DNA of 54,663 nucleotides. Origin: Clostridiales bacterium (lineage in GTDB: Bacteria > Bacillota > Clostridia > Christensenellales > Borkfalkiaceae). The DNA is taken from positions 1-54,663 of the forward strand of contig SVHH01000008.1 in assembly GCA_015055945.1 (NCBI GenBank). The letters run 5' to 3'. Of the stretch, positions 1-6,683 are shown piece by piece (the first letter of the stretch is position 1; the number at the start of each line of letters is the position of its first letter). The notes below the pieces were generated by a model that was given only the letters and a program-made list of their open reading frames with translations, was not told the origin of the DNA and searched no databases. The translations under genes and the position numbers were made by a program.

Positions 1-855
1 AATCGGTTCAAAATCGCCTTTTACGTAAAGATAGGTATCTTCGTCACGGTTTATAATAATTTTTTGGTCAAGGAAATTATTTCTTCGTGATTTTAAGTAC
101 GCAGGATAGCCTTTATAGGTTGAGTTATGTAGTACTCGTGATACTTTCGCGTTCTCCCATCTAACTAACCCCGAACTATCTTTTCTTTTACGTCGTATCA
201 TCTCATCACGAATTTGCGAGATTCCTTTACCCGCCGAATACATATCGTAAATCATACGCACCGTTTCGGCTTGTTCTTCATTGATTACGTAAGTCCCTTT
301 CGCCTTGTCCCTATCATAACCAAGAATATTACCACTTCCATACAAAACACCCTTGTCTCTACTAATTTTTTGCCCCGCGCGAACACGCTCGGAAATTTTT
401 CGACTTTCTTCTTGCGCAAGCGTTGCCATAATCGTAAGCCTTAGTTCGCCGTCTCCGTCCATCGTCCAAATATTATCTTCTACGAAATAGACTTCAATGC
501 CGTACTCTTTTAATTCTCTCGTAACCACAAGCGTATCAACCGTGTTTCTTGCAAATCTACACACTTCTCTCGTTACAATTAAATCAAATTTCTTTTGTTT
601 AGCGTCTTGTATCATCCTTAAAAATGCAGGTCGCTTTTTCGCTTGCGTTCCCGTAATCCCTTCATCGATATATTTCTTAATAACATACCAATTAGGATTT
701 CTATCCGCCACGTCGTCGTACCATTGCATTTGATTTTCTAACGCCGAGAGTTGCGCTTCGTGCTCCGTGCTAACTCGTCCGTAGAAAACCACTCTTCTTT
801 GCCTTGCCCTGTTAAAATTAATGTTAGTGGGCATTACCATTCCGTTTTCAATCAA
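1..855 (-). CDS. Large serine recombinase, partial (C-terminus beyond window)
   Basis: Site-specific recombinase expected to excise and integrate the mobile element. Reading from TTG at 855 (AGGAGG nine bases upstream), 285 residues are visible before the window edge cuts the open frame. The resolvase-type catalytic domain is clear: FYGRVSTEHE at about 24-33 holds the catalytic serine (Ser29), then the G-I-T-G-T and R-P-A-F segment at 66-78, then REVCRFARNT at 96-105. The recombinase domain begins near residue 185 (LGYDRDKAKGTY). Family members are usually 500-560 residues with a C-terminal zinc ribbon, so about half is missing. TnpV and mobilization neighbours point to the Tn4451/TnpX group; that placement is inference. 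Confidence 0.93.
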   Translation of the reverse strand, partial: MIENGMVMPTNINFNRARQRRVVFYGRVSTEHEAQLSALENQMQWYDDVADRNPNWYVIKKYIDEGITGTQAKKRPAFLRMIQDAKQKKFDLIVTREVCRFARNTVDTLVVTRELKEYGIEVYFVEDNIWTMDGDGELRLTIMATLAQEESRKISERVRAGQKISRDKGVLYGSGNILGYDRDKAKGTYVINEEQAETVRMIYDMYSAGKGISQIRDEMIRRKRKDSSGLVRWENAKVSRVLHNSTYKGYPAYLKSRRNNFLDQKIIINRDEDTYLYVKGDFEPI

Positions 856-1127
856 GTTAAATCGCCTCCTTTGAATAATTTATTTTGCTTTACTACACTT
901 TCCCCAAACTGAGTACGCTTCTTTTCGATTTTGGCGTATTCTCGCTCGTCAATCATTTCGTTATCACGCATAATCTCTAACATCTTAAACGCGATAATCT
1001 TATTTAACACCTCCATATTTATTTTTGACTTGTCGATTTTCTCCACGTTTTGGGCTTTGTAGCAACCTTGATTTTCCACTTCATTATTTAATTTTTCTTC
1101 TCTTAAATTTAATTCCTTATAATTCAA
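852..1127 (-). CDS. Small helical protein upstream of recombinase (SHOCT-like?)
   Basis: A 91-residue protein of unknown function. Its second half (about residues 36-75) is a charged two-helix segment that by eye resembles the short SHOCT-type motifs often encoded beside recombinases of clostridial mobilizable elements. The TGA stop overlaps the recombinase TTG start, and the recombinase ribosome site lies inside this gene, so the pair is probably translationally coupled. The start is uncertain: the frame opens at TTG 1127, whose AAGGAG is only two bases away. ATG at 1016 (residue 38) is an alternative and would leave just the conserved-looking part. Confidence 0.6.
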   Translation of the reverse strand: MNYKELNLREEKLNNEVENQGCYKAQNVEKIDKSKINMEVLNKIIAFKMLEIMRDNEMIDEREYAKIEKKRTQFGESVVKQNKLFKGGDLT

Positions 1128-1265
1128 TTCTCCTTAATTTTTTATTTTATAGGGTGATATCCGCACTTTTAACGGAAAGATAAGTACGAATGCCCTATGC
1201 AATCATTTTTCTCCTTATTAATTCCCGACATTACGGGTGTATTAAGCACATAATGTGTCCCGCTG

Positions 1266-1484
1266 TTATTTGCTTTCTTCAAATTCTTTTCTTAGCGTTT
1301 GATATCCTAATCTAATCAAATCTACTTTTGAAATTCTTTTTTGTTTTAAGAAAGCCATTATTTCATCGTGCTCTTTCACAGGAAGTCTCGTGTTAAATTG
1401 CCTCGTCGCTTGTTCACGCTCTTCCTTGTGCACGATTTCATACTTAATTCTTGCCTTTTGTTTTGGCGTTAATTGTTTTTCCAT
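1266..1484 (-). CDS. Small ribbon-helix-helix-like protein
   Basis: A 72-residue basic protein. Residues ~27-68 have the layout of a ribbon-helix-helix DNA-binding fold: a beta-strand-like RQFNTRLPV, a helix, a turn at K-R-I-S-K, and a second helix VDLIRLGYQTL. Such proteins often act as accessory relaxosome or regulatory factors on mobilizable elements; the role here is inference. The GGAG ribosome site sits directly after the stop of the TnpV-like gene (12 bases between stop and ATG), so the two are co-translated. Confidence 0.65.
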   Translation of the reverse strand: MEKQLTPKQKARIKYEIVHKEEREQATRQFNTRLPVKEHDEIMAFLKQKRISKVDLIRLGYQTLRKEFEESK

Positions 1485-1496
1485 TGTATTTTCTCC

Positions 1497-1859
1497 TTAA
1501 ATATAAACTATTTCGCTTAAAATCTCTTCTTCAATCACTTGTTTCATTGCGTTAATTCTTTTAACGTCTTCCAAGTAATTACCCGTTCGGCGATATTGTT
1601 CGCTTTTAGAAAGTTTGTCCCACATAGTATCATACAAATCTTCTGCGGCTTTATCTACTCCGTGCAAATATTCAGGCAACTGCCCTGCTAAACTTAACAA
1701 TTTACCGAAGTTATGCTCTTCAATATACTGTTTTGCAAGCGTTCCGTACTTGCCGTAAACGTGCTTTTTAGGTTTAACTGCTTGTTGATAGATTTTTACT
1801 TCTTCCACAGTCAACCCTTCGTTCGCTTCCGCTTTTTTAATGATTTCTTCTTCGTTCAT
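1497..1859 (-). CDS. TnpV-like transposon protein
   Basis: A 120-residue protein matching the TnpV family of Tn4451-type elements by pattern: the central Y-G-K-Y-G-T-L motif (about residues 42-48), a following K-Q-Y-I-E-E-H helix, L-P-E-Y-L-H, and a C-terminal R-I-N-A-M-K-Q-V-I-E-E-E-I-L segment. TnpV function is not established. ATG at 1859 is chosen because GGAGGG lies seven bases upstream; the frame is open for 51 more codons but those residues do not look protein-like. It sits between the MobB-like gene and the small RHH-like gene on the same strand. Confidence 0.75.
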   Translation of the reverse strand: MNEEEIIKKAEANEGLTVEEVKIYQQAVKPKKHVYGKYGTLAKQYIEEHNFGKLLSLAGQLPEYLHGVDKAAEDLYDTMWDKLSKSEQYRRTGNYLEDVKRINAMKQVIEEEILSEIVYI

Positions 1860-1948
1860 AATACCCTCCCTTAAATTTATTGTAGCAATATTATACCGTG
1901 ATATCACGAGATAGTCAAGCTGTTTTATATTCTTTTGAGAAAATAGTT

Positions 1949-2596
1949 TTATCTTAATAGTAAAAGTGCCATTGCAATACTTTGCGCAAACAGAAGTATC
2001 GGCGTAGCCCAAAACATAAACTTTCTAAAACCGCCTTCCACTTGCATTTCTTCGCGCTGTTTTTGAATTTCTTCTTTAGTTTTTCTCAGTTCTTTATTTA
2101 GCCCTTCTGCTCCTTCGTTTATTTTTGCTACTGCCATATCCGTTGCTTCTTTTACTCTATCGTTTAACAGTTGAGTAGCCGAATCAATCGCCTTTCCCAT
2201 AGCTGTGCTTACAAGGTGCTCGATTTCCGTTACTGCTTCCGTTATCTGGTTGAGTGAGAACTCTATCTCCTTCGCTAGTTTGCAATTGCTCCCTTTCACG
2301 TCGTCTATCAGCTTCTCTACGCTTTCTTTCAGCTTCTTCTCTAGCCTTTCGTTGTACCATTCTACGTTCTTCACTTGACGCGTCAGTTCCTCGACTCGCA
2401 CATTCAGCCTCAAAACTAAGTCGTTGCAATGTTCTCTCGATACCGTTAAGGCTTGCATTAACAACGCTTCTCGCGCTTCCGCCGTTAGTCGTTTTACCTC
2501 CTCGCAAAGCTCCAACGCCTGTGGATTGTTTGATAAATCCACTTGTTCGTCCTCTATTACGGGTTGAGGACGCTCGCCCGTTATTTTGTTTATCAA
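1949..2596 (-). CDS. MobB-like coiled-coil membrane protein overlapping the relaxase gene
   Basis: A 215-residue protein whose first ~137 codons overlap the 3' end of the relaxase gene in another frame. It is almost entirely heptad-like and acidic/basic (E-E-V-K-R-L-T-A-E, then K-E-L-R-K-T-K-E-E-I-Q-K), and ends in a hydrophobic anchor FWATPILLFAQSIAMALLLL at about 194-213. A long coiled coil with a C-terminal membrane anchor is coherent protein architecture, so I take it as real. In RSF1010/R1162, mobB is nested in mobA in another frame and has a membrane segment; the parallel is structural, not proven homology. The start is TTG at 2596, with GGAGG 12 bases upstream inside relaxase codons. 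Confidence 0.75.
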   Translation of the reverse strand: MINKITGERPQPVIEDEQVDLSNNPQALELCEEVKRLTAEAREALLMQALTVSREHCNDLVLRLNVRVEELTRQVKNVEWYNERLEKKLKESVEKLIDDVKGSNCKLAKEIEFSLNQITEAVTEIEHLVSTAMGKAIDSATQLLNDRVKEATDMAVAKINEGAEGLNKELRKTKEEIQKQREEMQVEGGFRKFMFWATPILLFAQSIAMALLLLR

Positions 2597-3329
2597 TTTC
2601 TTTTATTACCTCCGTTTTTGTATAATTTGTTCCGAGCTTTTCCCCTCGGATAGGTTTTTGTTTGTCGGGATGCAAATAGGAATAATCCTTTCCATCCCTT
2701 GTGATTTTTACGCCGTAACACTTTTCAAGATAATCCTTGAACTTGTCAGGCGTGGTTGAGTTTTTGGTTGCCTCCGCAATTACTTCTCTCAGTTCTTCTT
2801 TCCAACTAATACCGCCTTTGAGCATAATCTTCTTTTCAACTGCCGTTCTACTATTTTTACCACGCTTTCTAAAATCCGTTTCGGTAAACCCGTATTTCTT
2901 CCCTATCCTATTCGCTTCGTCTTTCATCTTCACGTAGTCTTGTTTGTTGAACTGCAATTTCTTACCCGTTATCGGGTCCACCGCGTTTACGATAATATGG
3001 CTATGTACCGTTTGCGTGTCCGTATGCGTGGCAATCACGCACTCGTAGTTTTGAAATAATTTAGCCGTAAGTTCTTCGGCGTAGGCGTGAGCTTTTTCGG
3101 GTGAAACGTTATCTTGACGCGCGCACGATAATTTACAATGATAATATTTACGCTCGTCAAACTTATCCCCTTTACCAAATCTACTTGCCGTTTCATCAAA
3201 CTGCTTGGCGTAGTCCTCGTCTTCAAAAAGATTTCTTACCGATACTATCTTTGTTTTCTTTTCATCGGTGATATACGCGATACCATTTTTCGGTTTTGCT
3301 TTGCTTGCACTACACTTAAAAAGTGGCAT
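2184..3329 (-). CDS. MobA-type relaxase (mobilization nuclease)
   Basis: Relaxase that nicks oriT and stays bound to the transferred strand. Motif I is seen as NGIAYITDEKKT with the likely catalytic Tyr19, and the metal-binding motif III as THTDTQTVHSHIIVNAV with His102, His109 and His111. The relaxase domain covers about residues 1-200. Residues ~245-381 are a low-complexity R/S/G/E-rich tail, exactly the part overlapped by the MobB-like gene. Its ATG overlaps the mobC stop as TAATG with GGAGG just upstream, so translation is coupled. It carries no primase or helicase domain (381 residues), so it should need a helper conjugation machine. Confidence 0.92.
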   Translation of the reverse strand: MPLFKCSASKAKPKNGIAYITDEKKTKIVSVRNLFEDEDYAKQFDETASRFGKGDKFDERKYYHCKLSCARQDNVSPEKAHAYAEELTAKLFQNYECVIATHTDTQTVHSHIIVNAVDPITGKKLQFNKQDYVKMKDEANRIGKKYGFTETDFRKRGKNSRTAVEKKIMLKGGISWKEELREVIAEATKNSTTPDKFKDYLEKCYGVKITRDGKDYSYLHPDKQKPIRGEKLGTNYTKTEVIKEIDKQNNGRASSTRNRGRTSGFIKQSTGVGALRGGKTTNGGSARSVVNASLNGIERTLQRLSFEAECASRGTDASSEERRMVQRKAREEAERKRREADRRREREQLQTSEGDRVLTQPDNGSSNGNRAPCKHSYGKGD

Positions 3330-3733
3330 TATCCACCTCCGATTGCAATAGATATTTTTCCATATAACTTCTTCAACTCGGCAATACAGTTTCTTATTTC
3401 TTCTTCCGTCGCAAAGCCGTTATAACTGTTTCTAACGACTTGGTTTAGGTTGTTGCCTTGCCGTTTTAGTTCAGCTAAAATATCGTTGCCGTTTTCTATC
3501 ACGGTAATCGGCTTATCGATAATTGACCGAATTACAAAGTCCGTTATCGTCAGTCCACTTTTTGCTATTGCACTATCTATTAAATTTTTCTCTTGCTCGC
3601 TTGCCCTAAAATTGTAGGCAAATGGTCTTGTTCTCCTTCCTATAATTTCTCCTCCTTTTATTTTTTTGTTGTTTGGGGTATTAGGGGTTTCCCCTAACGA
3701 GGCGATTTGAAAAATCGGTATTTGGCAAGACAA
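3329..3733 (-). CDS. MobC-like relaxosome protein (start uncertain)
   Basis: Accessory DNA-binding mobilization protein. The clear part begins at G-R-R-T-R-P-F, followed by a ribbon-helix-helix-like SEQEKNLIDSAIAKSGLT, then the family-typical LAELKRQGNNLNQVVRN and a C-terminal helix ending I-G-G-G. The start is not settled. TTG at 3733 has GAGGA six bases upstream and gives 134 residues, but the first ~30 codons run through a palindrome that looks like oriT. A much stronger AAAGGAGG at 3651-3658 is followed in frame only by ATT (3646) or ATA (3643), which would give about 105 residues. It is coupled to the relaxase through TAATG. Confidence 0.82.
   Translation of the reverse strand: MSCQIPIFQIASLGETPNTPNNKKIKGGEIIGRRTRPFAYNFRASEQEKNLIDSAIAKSGLTITDFVIRSIIDKPITVIENGNDILAELKRQGNNLNQVVRNSYNGFATEEEIRNCIAELKKLYGKISIAIGGG
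3671..3720. other. Candidate origin of transfer (oriT)
   Basis: A perfect inverted repeat TTAGGGG-TTT-CCCCTAA at 3681-3697, flanked by GTATTAG and C-GAGGCG, lies immediately beside mobC and upstream of the relaxase. Short palindromes next to the relaxase operon are the usual form of oriT in MobA/MobC systems. The nick position is not identifiable from sequence alone. Confidence 0.5.
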
Positions 3734-3804
3734 ATACGTTCCTCGCTATGTCGACGAAACCAACCTTTATACCCATATATTAAATTGTATTTTTGGACGT
3801 AGAA

Positions 3805-3835
3805 AAAGCCCGACAGTTTATCTCTGTCGAGCTTT
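3805..3835 (-). terminator. Terminator after the polymerase-like gene
   Basis: On the minus strand an AAAGC-CGACAG stem with a seven-base loop closes and is followed by GCTTTTTC. It lies between the polymerase-like gene and mobC, so the two are probably separate transcription units. The rest of the 244-base gap 3734-3977 holds no convincing gene. Confidence 0.7.
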
Positions 3836-3977
3836 CATTTCCACGCTTTGGGGAAACGGGTTCTATTACGCCGATTACTCATTTTTAATTTTTGGCAAGC
3901 CCTTTCCTTTCTACGAAAGGAAAAATGCTAATTTCTGATTTGATTTACTTTGCAATTAAAAATAATTTTTTCACTTT

Positions 3978-6527
3978 TTACCATTTTCTTGCGAATTTCT
4001 TGCCATATACGGTAATGTTTCCATTTTTATTTTCTTCAACAAAACCTATAGGCGAGCCACCTTTAAGCATAAAGTCCTTAAACCTATTAGAATTTACAAT
4101 CGGTGCATAAATTCGCCAATCGGACGGACGATTCTTTTCGTAGTGGCGCACTACAAATATAAGGACGTTTTTACTCGTGAGCCACTTTGAAACTTGTCTA
4201 TCTCTCTCAGCTTTCTCTTCCGTAATTCTATCATAGAGAACTTCTTTTTCTTGGTCATCCGCTATACGAAGTTCCATATACAAGCGGTCAATTCTCGTTC
4301 TATATTCTTCGCAAATCTCGATAATTTTATCTCTGTGCCGATAATCAGTAGCGTTATCCGAAGTTGCATTTTCTCCCACTACCCAAGAAATAGGCATATA
4401 ATTTATTCTCTTTCGCTTACCCTTTAAGAAGTTGAATTTTCTAACGGCTTGGTAGATATAGTCCATCGCCGTATCGTAAAACTCGTATTCGTTGTCCTTG
4501 CCCTTTTCATCTATCTCCTTAAAGAAAATAGGCGCAGGACGATTATACTTTTTACGCAATACAGAAAGTTCTTTGCCCACGTTCACGTTGTCGTAAGCGC
4601 GCTTTGCTTTGTCTATTTCTAATCCCGACAAAACAGCAAGTTTACAAACGTCGTTATAAATATCTAAGATTTTATCTATAGGCGCGCCGTGATGAATTTC
4701 GTTCCATATAATACTGTTTAACTTTTGCGAAAGGTTTACAATCTCGCCTATTTTATTTTCGCTCGTATCGTGGTCAAGCTCGGCAAGTGTTTGTCCGATT
4801 TTACTCATAGACGGAATACCACAAACAGGCACTTTGAAATTCTCTTTATGCTTCTCGACTGCTTCTACTAATAACTTATCATCGGTTATGAGCATAGCGT
4901 CTGAATCGTAATCGCAACCGTTGAGGCGCTGTTGAATATTCTCTCCAATAGCGTTTACGCAAACGATATTTTCACCCAAATCAAAGTAATTCCAAATATC
5001 GCCGTTAAGATTATTTTCCACGCAATAAAGATTGCCCATCGTAATATGCGGTGAGCGTGCGCAAAGAAGTTTTACACCATTTGCAAAACGCTTAGAGTAT
5101 ATTTCCCCTTTCTTTAATTCGCTTGTTATCTTTTCGCCGGCTATGTACTTTAATAGTTCGGGACCGTTACCGAACAACGTTGCGTTCGTGCCGTTAAGTA
5201 AAATATGTCCACGGCGCAAATTACTTTTAAGTCCACTTACTACGTCATCTCTAAAATTAGCATACAAAGCCGTACAATCGAAAAACGAGCAACTGAAAAG
5301 CAAACGAAAAATGACTTCGGCGCGCTCGGCAAGCCCGTCGGGAACTTTCTTTTCTTTTTCTTCTTTTTCCCTTACGTACGCATCGGTAAAATGATAGCGC
5401 ATAAACTCTACGTCGTTTCTAACAAGCGATATATAATCAAAACTCGGTTGTAATAATTTTTCCGCTTGCGCTTTGTCAAGCCCCAAGGTATTGAGAAGTT
5501 GATAACTGCTCTGCACCATATCGCCGTGAAAAAATCTCGTTCCTTTATCCCATTTTACCACGCCAAAAGTATTATCTATGTTTTCTATCCACTTGCGAAT
5601 ATTCTTCTCGGAAAGACCGCCTGCGAATTTAAGATACTTTAAACTATTCGGTGTAGTTACCATTACAATTTGGTTAACGTCGGTTGCAAGCGTAAATCCC
5701 CTTTTCTTTATGTCGTCAAGGGTAATGTTTTTATCTTTTATCCATTTTTGAAGTTTGGTTCTAAAAGCGCAAGACTTAAAGAACTTGTTACGAAGCAACA
5801 ACATATGCTTGTCCGCATATCCGCTTTCAAACACGCTTTCGTCCAAAAGGCTTTCGCCGTCCCAAATATCATTAGTGATTTCAGTTTGCTTTTGCTCGGC
5901 TACAAGTTTCCCGTCTTTAAGTTCTACGGAAATAACTTCTTCCGTAAACGTGCTTTTATAATCAGGAACAAAAAGTATTCCTTCAAGTGGAATATCCACC
6001 GTTCCTTTGATACTGCTAAGTGATAAGGCTTTATACGATTCCCACGAAGCAAGGTCAGTTTGCGCTTTCAATCCACAACTGCTCCACTTGTCCATTGCTT
6101 TATATAAACGCTCATCAATAAAAAGGCATTTACCCTCTCTTGAACTGCCCGCGCTACGCTTATATCTTACGTAGTGAACGCCGTCTAAATAAAAGCCATT
6201 TTCGTAAAAATGCGAGCGCAAGTCTTTGATTTTTATAGGTTTGCCGTTTTCGGACTTGTACGTATAGTTAAATTTTAAGTTGATTACAGCAAGGGTATAT
6301 TCATTTTCGCTCTTATCCTTAAAATAAAACTTTTTACGGCAAATGCGCTTATATGCGTTTTCAAGTTCAACTGAATCGAGCGAATTATCCAAATAGATTT
6401 TGAACAAACGAAAATAGGCGTCGCTTTTATTTTCGGGCATTTTATACCCAACGCTAACGCCGTTTTCCTGCTCTTTGCGATAAATATCCGCCGCTTCAAT
6501 TGAAATAATTCTGTATGCTTTTTTCAT
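3978..6527 (-). CDS. Two-barrel RNA polymerase-like protein (RdRP/YonO-type)
   Basis: An ~849-residue protein. Three blocks recall the double-psi-beta-barrel polymerase core shared by multisubunit RNA polymerases, eukaryotic-type RdRPs, YonO and crAss-like phage polymerases. They are (1) ARSPHITMGNLYCV at ~490-503, like the RdRP R-x-P-C-x-H-P-G-D block; (2) LNGCDYDSDAMLI at ~535-547, giving the metal-binding D-x-D-x-D; (3) ENKIGEIVNL at ~590-599, like the RdRP N-D-x-L-G-I-I-A-N block, then CKLAVLSGLEIDKAKRAYD, like the C-L-x-L-A-x-x-x-S-x-A-V-D-F block. The first ~400 residues are unrecognised. ATG 6527 is preferred (AAGGA ten bases upstream); GTG 6545 is also open. It has its own promoter. 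RNA- versus DNA-template use is unknown. Confidence 0.65.
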   Translation of the reverse strand: MKKAYRIISIEAADIYRKEQENGVSVGYKMPENKSDAYFRLFKIYLDNSLDSVELENAYKRICRKKFYFKDKSENEYTLAVINLKFNYTYKSENGKPIKIKDLRSHFYENGFYLDGVHYVRYKRSAGSSREGKCLFIDERLYKAMDKWSSCGLKAQTDLASWESYKALSLSSIKGTVDIPLEGILFVPDYKSTFTEEVISVELKDGKLVAEQKQTEITNDIWDGESLLDESVFESGYADKHMLLLRNKFFKSCAFRTKLQKWIKDKNITLDDIKKRGFTLATDVNQIVMVTTPNSLKYLKFAGGLSEKNIRKWIENIDNTFGVVKWDKGTRFFHGDMVQSSYQLLNTLGLDKAQAEKLLQPSFDYISLVRNDVEFMRYHFTDAYVREKEEKEKKVPDGLAERAEVIFRLLFSCSFFDCTALYANFRDDVVSGLKSNLRRGHILLNGTNATLFGNGPELLKYIAGEKITSELKKGEIYSKRFANGVKLLCARSPHITMGNLYCVENNLNGDIWNYFDLGENIVCVNAIGENIQQRLNGCDYDSDAMLITDDKLLVEAVEKHKENFKVPVCGIPSMSKIGQTLAELDHDTSENKIGEIVNLSQKLNSIIWNEIHHGAPIDKILDIYNDVCKLAVLSGLEIDKAKRAYDNVNVGKELSVLRKKYNRPAPIFFKEIDEKGKDNEYEFYDTAMDYIYQAVRKFNFLKGKRKRINYMPISWVVGENATSDNATDYRHRDKIIEICEEYRTRIDRLYMELRIADDQEKEVLYDRITEEKAERDRQVSKWLTSKNVLIFVVRHYEKNRPSDWRIYAPIVNSNRFKDFMLKGGSPIGFVEENKNGNITVYGKKFARKW

Positions 6528-6610
6528 AATTTTATAGTCCTTCACTTATTTTAGGCTACTTCACTTATATTTAGTTCCTTGTTGTCTATTCTTGCTCGCA
6601 GAGGACTGTG

Positions 6611-6638
6611 ATTATGGTATCAGTTTTTATTGTGACAA
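6611..6638 (-). promoter_or_regulatory. Promoter for the polymerase-like gene
   Basis: On the minus strand TTGTCA and CATAAT are separated by 16 bases, about 80 bases upstream of ATG 6527, in the only sizeable gap between the defence operon and the polymerase-like gene. Confidence 0.5.
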
Positions 6639-6683
6639 CTGCACGTACCTTCTTTTAGAATTTTTATATTGTTAATTTGTCTC

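Noticed and set aside
2254-2625. Plus-strand open frame of 123 codons opposite the relaxase tail and MobB-like gene
   Set aside because: It is the complement of two coherent minus-strand genes, has no ribosome site, and its composition (Arg/Leu/Pro/Ser-rich) is typical of a shadow frame.
3978-6527. Polymerase-like gene as a replication initiator, primase or helicase of the element
   Set aside because: No Walker motifs, no TOPRIM or AEP-type motif and no HTH were seen, whereas the D-x-D-x-D block and its flanks fit two-barrel polymerases better.
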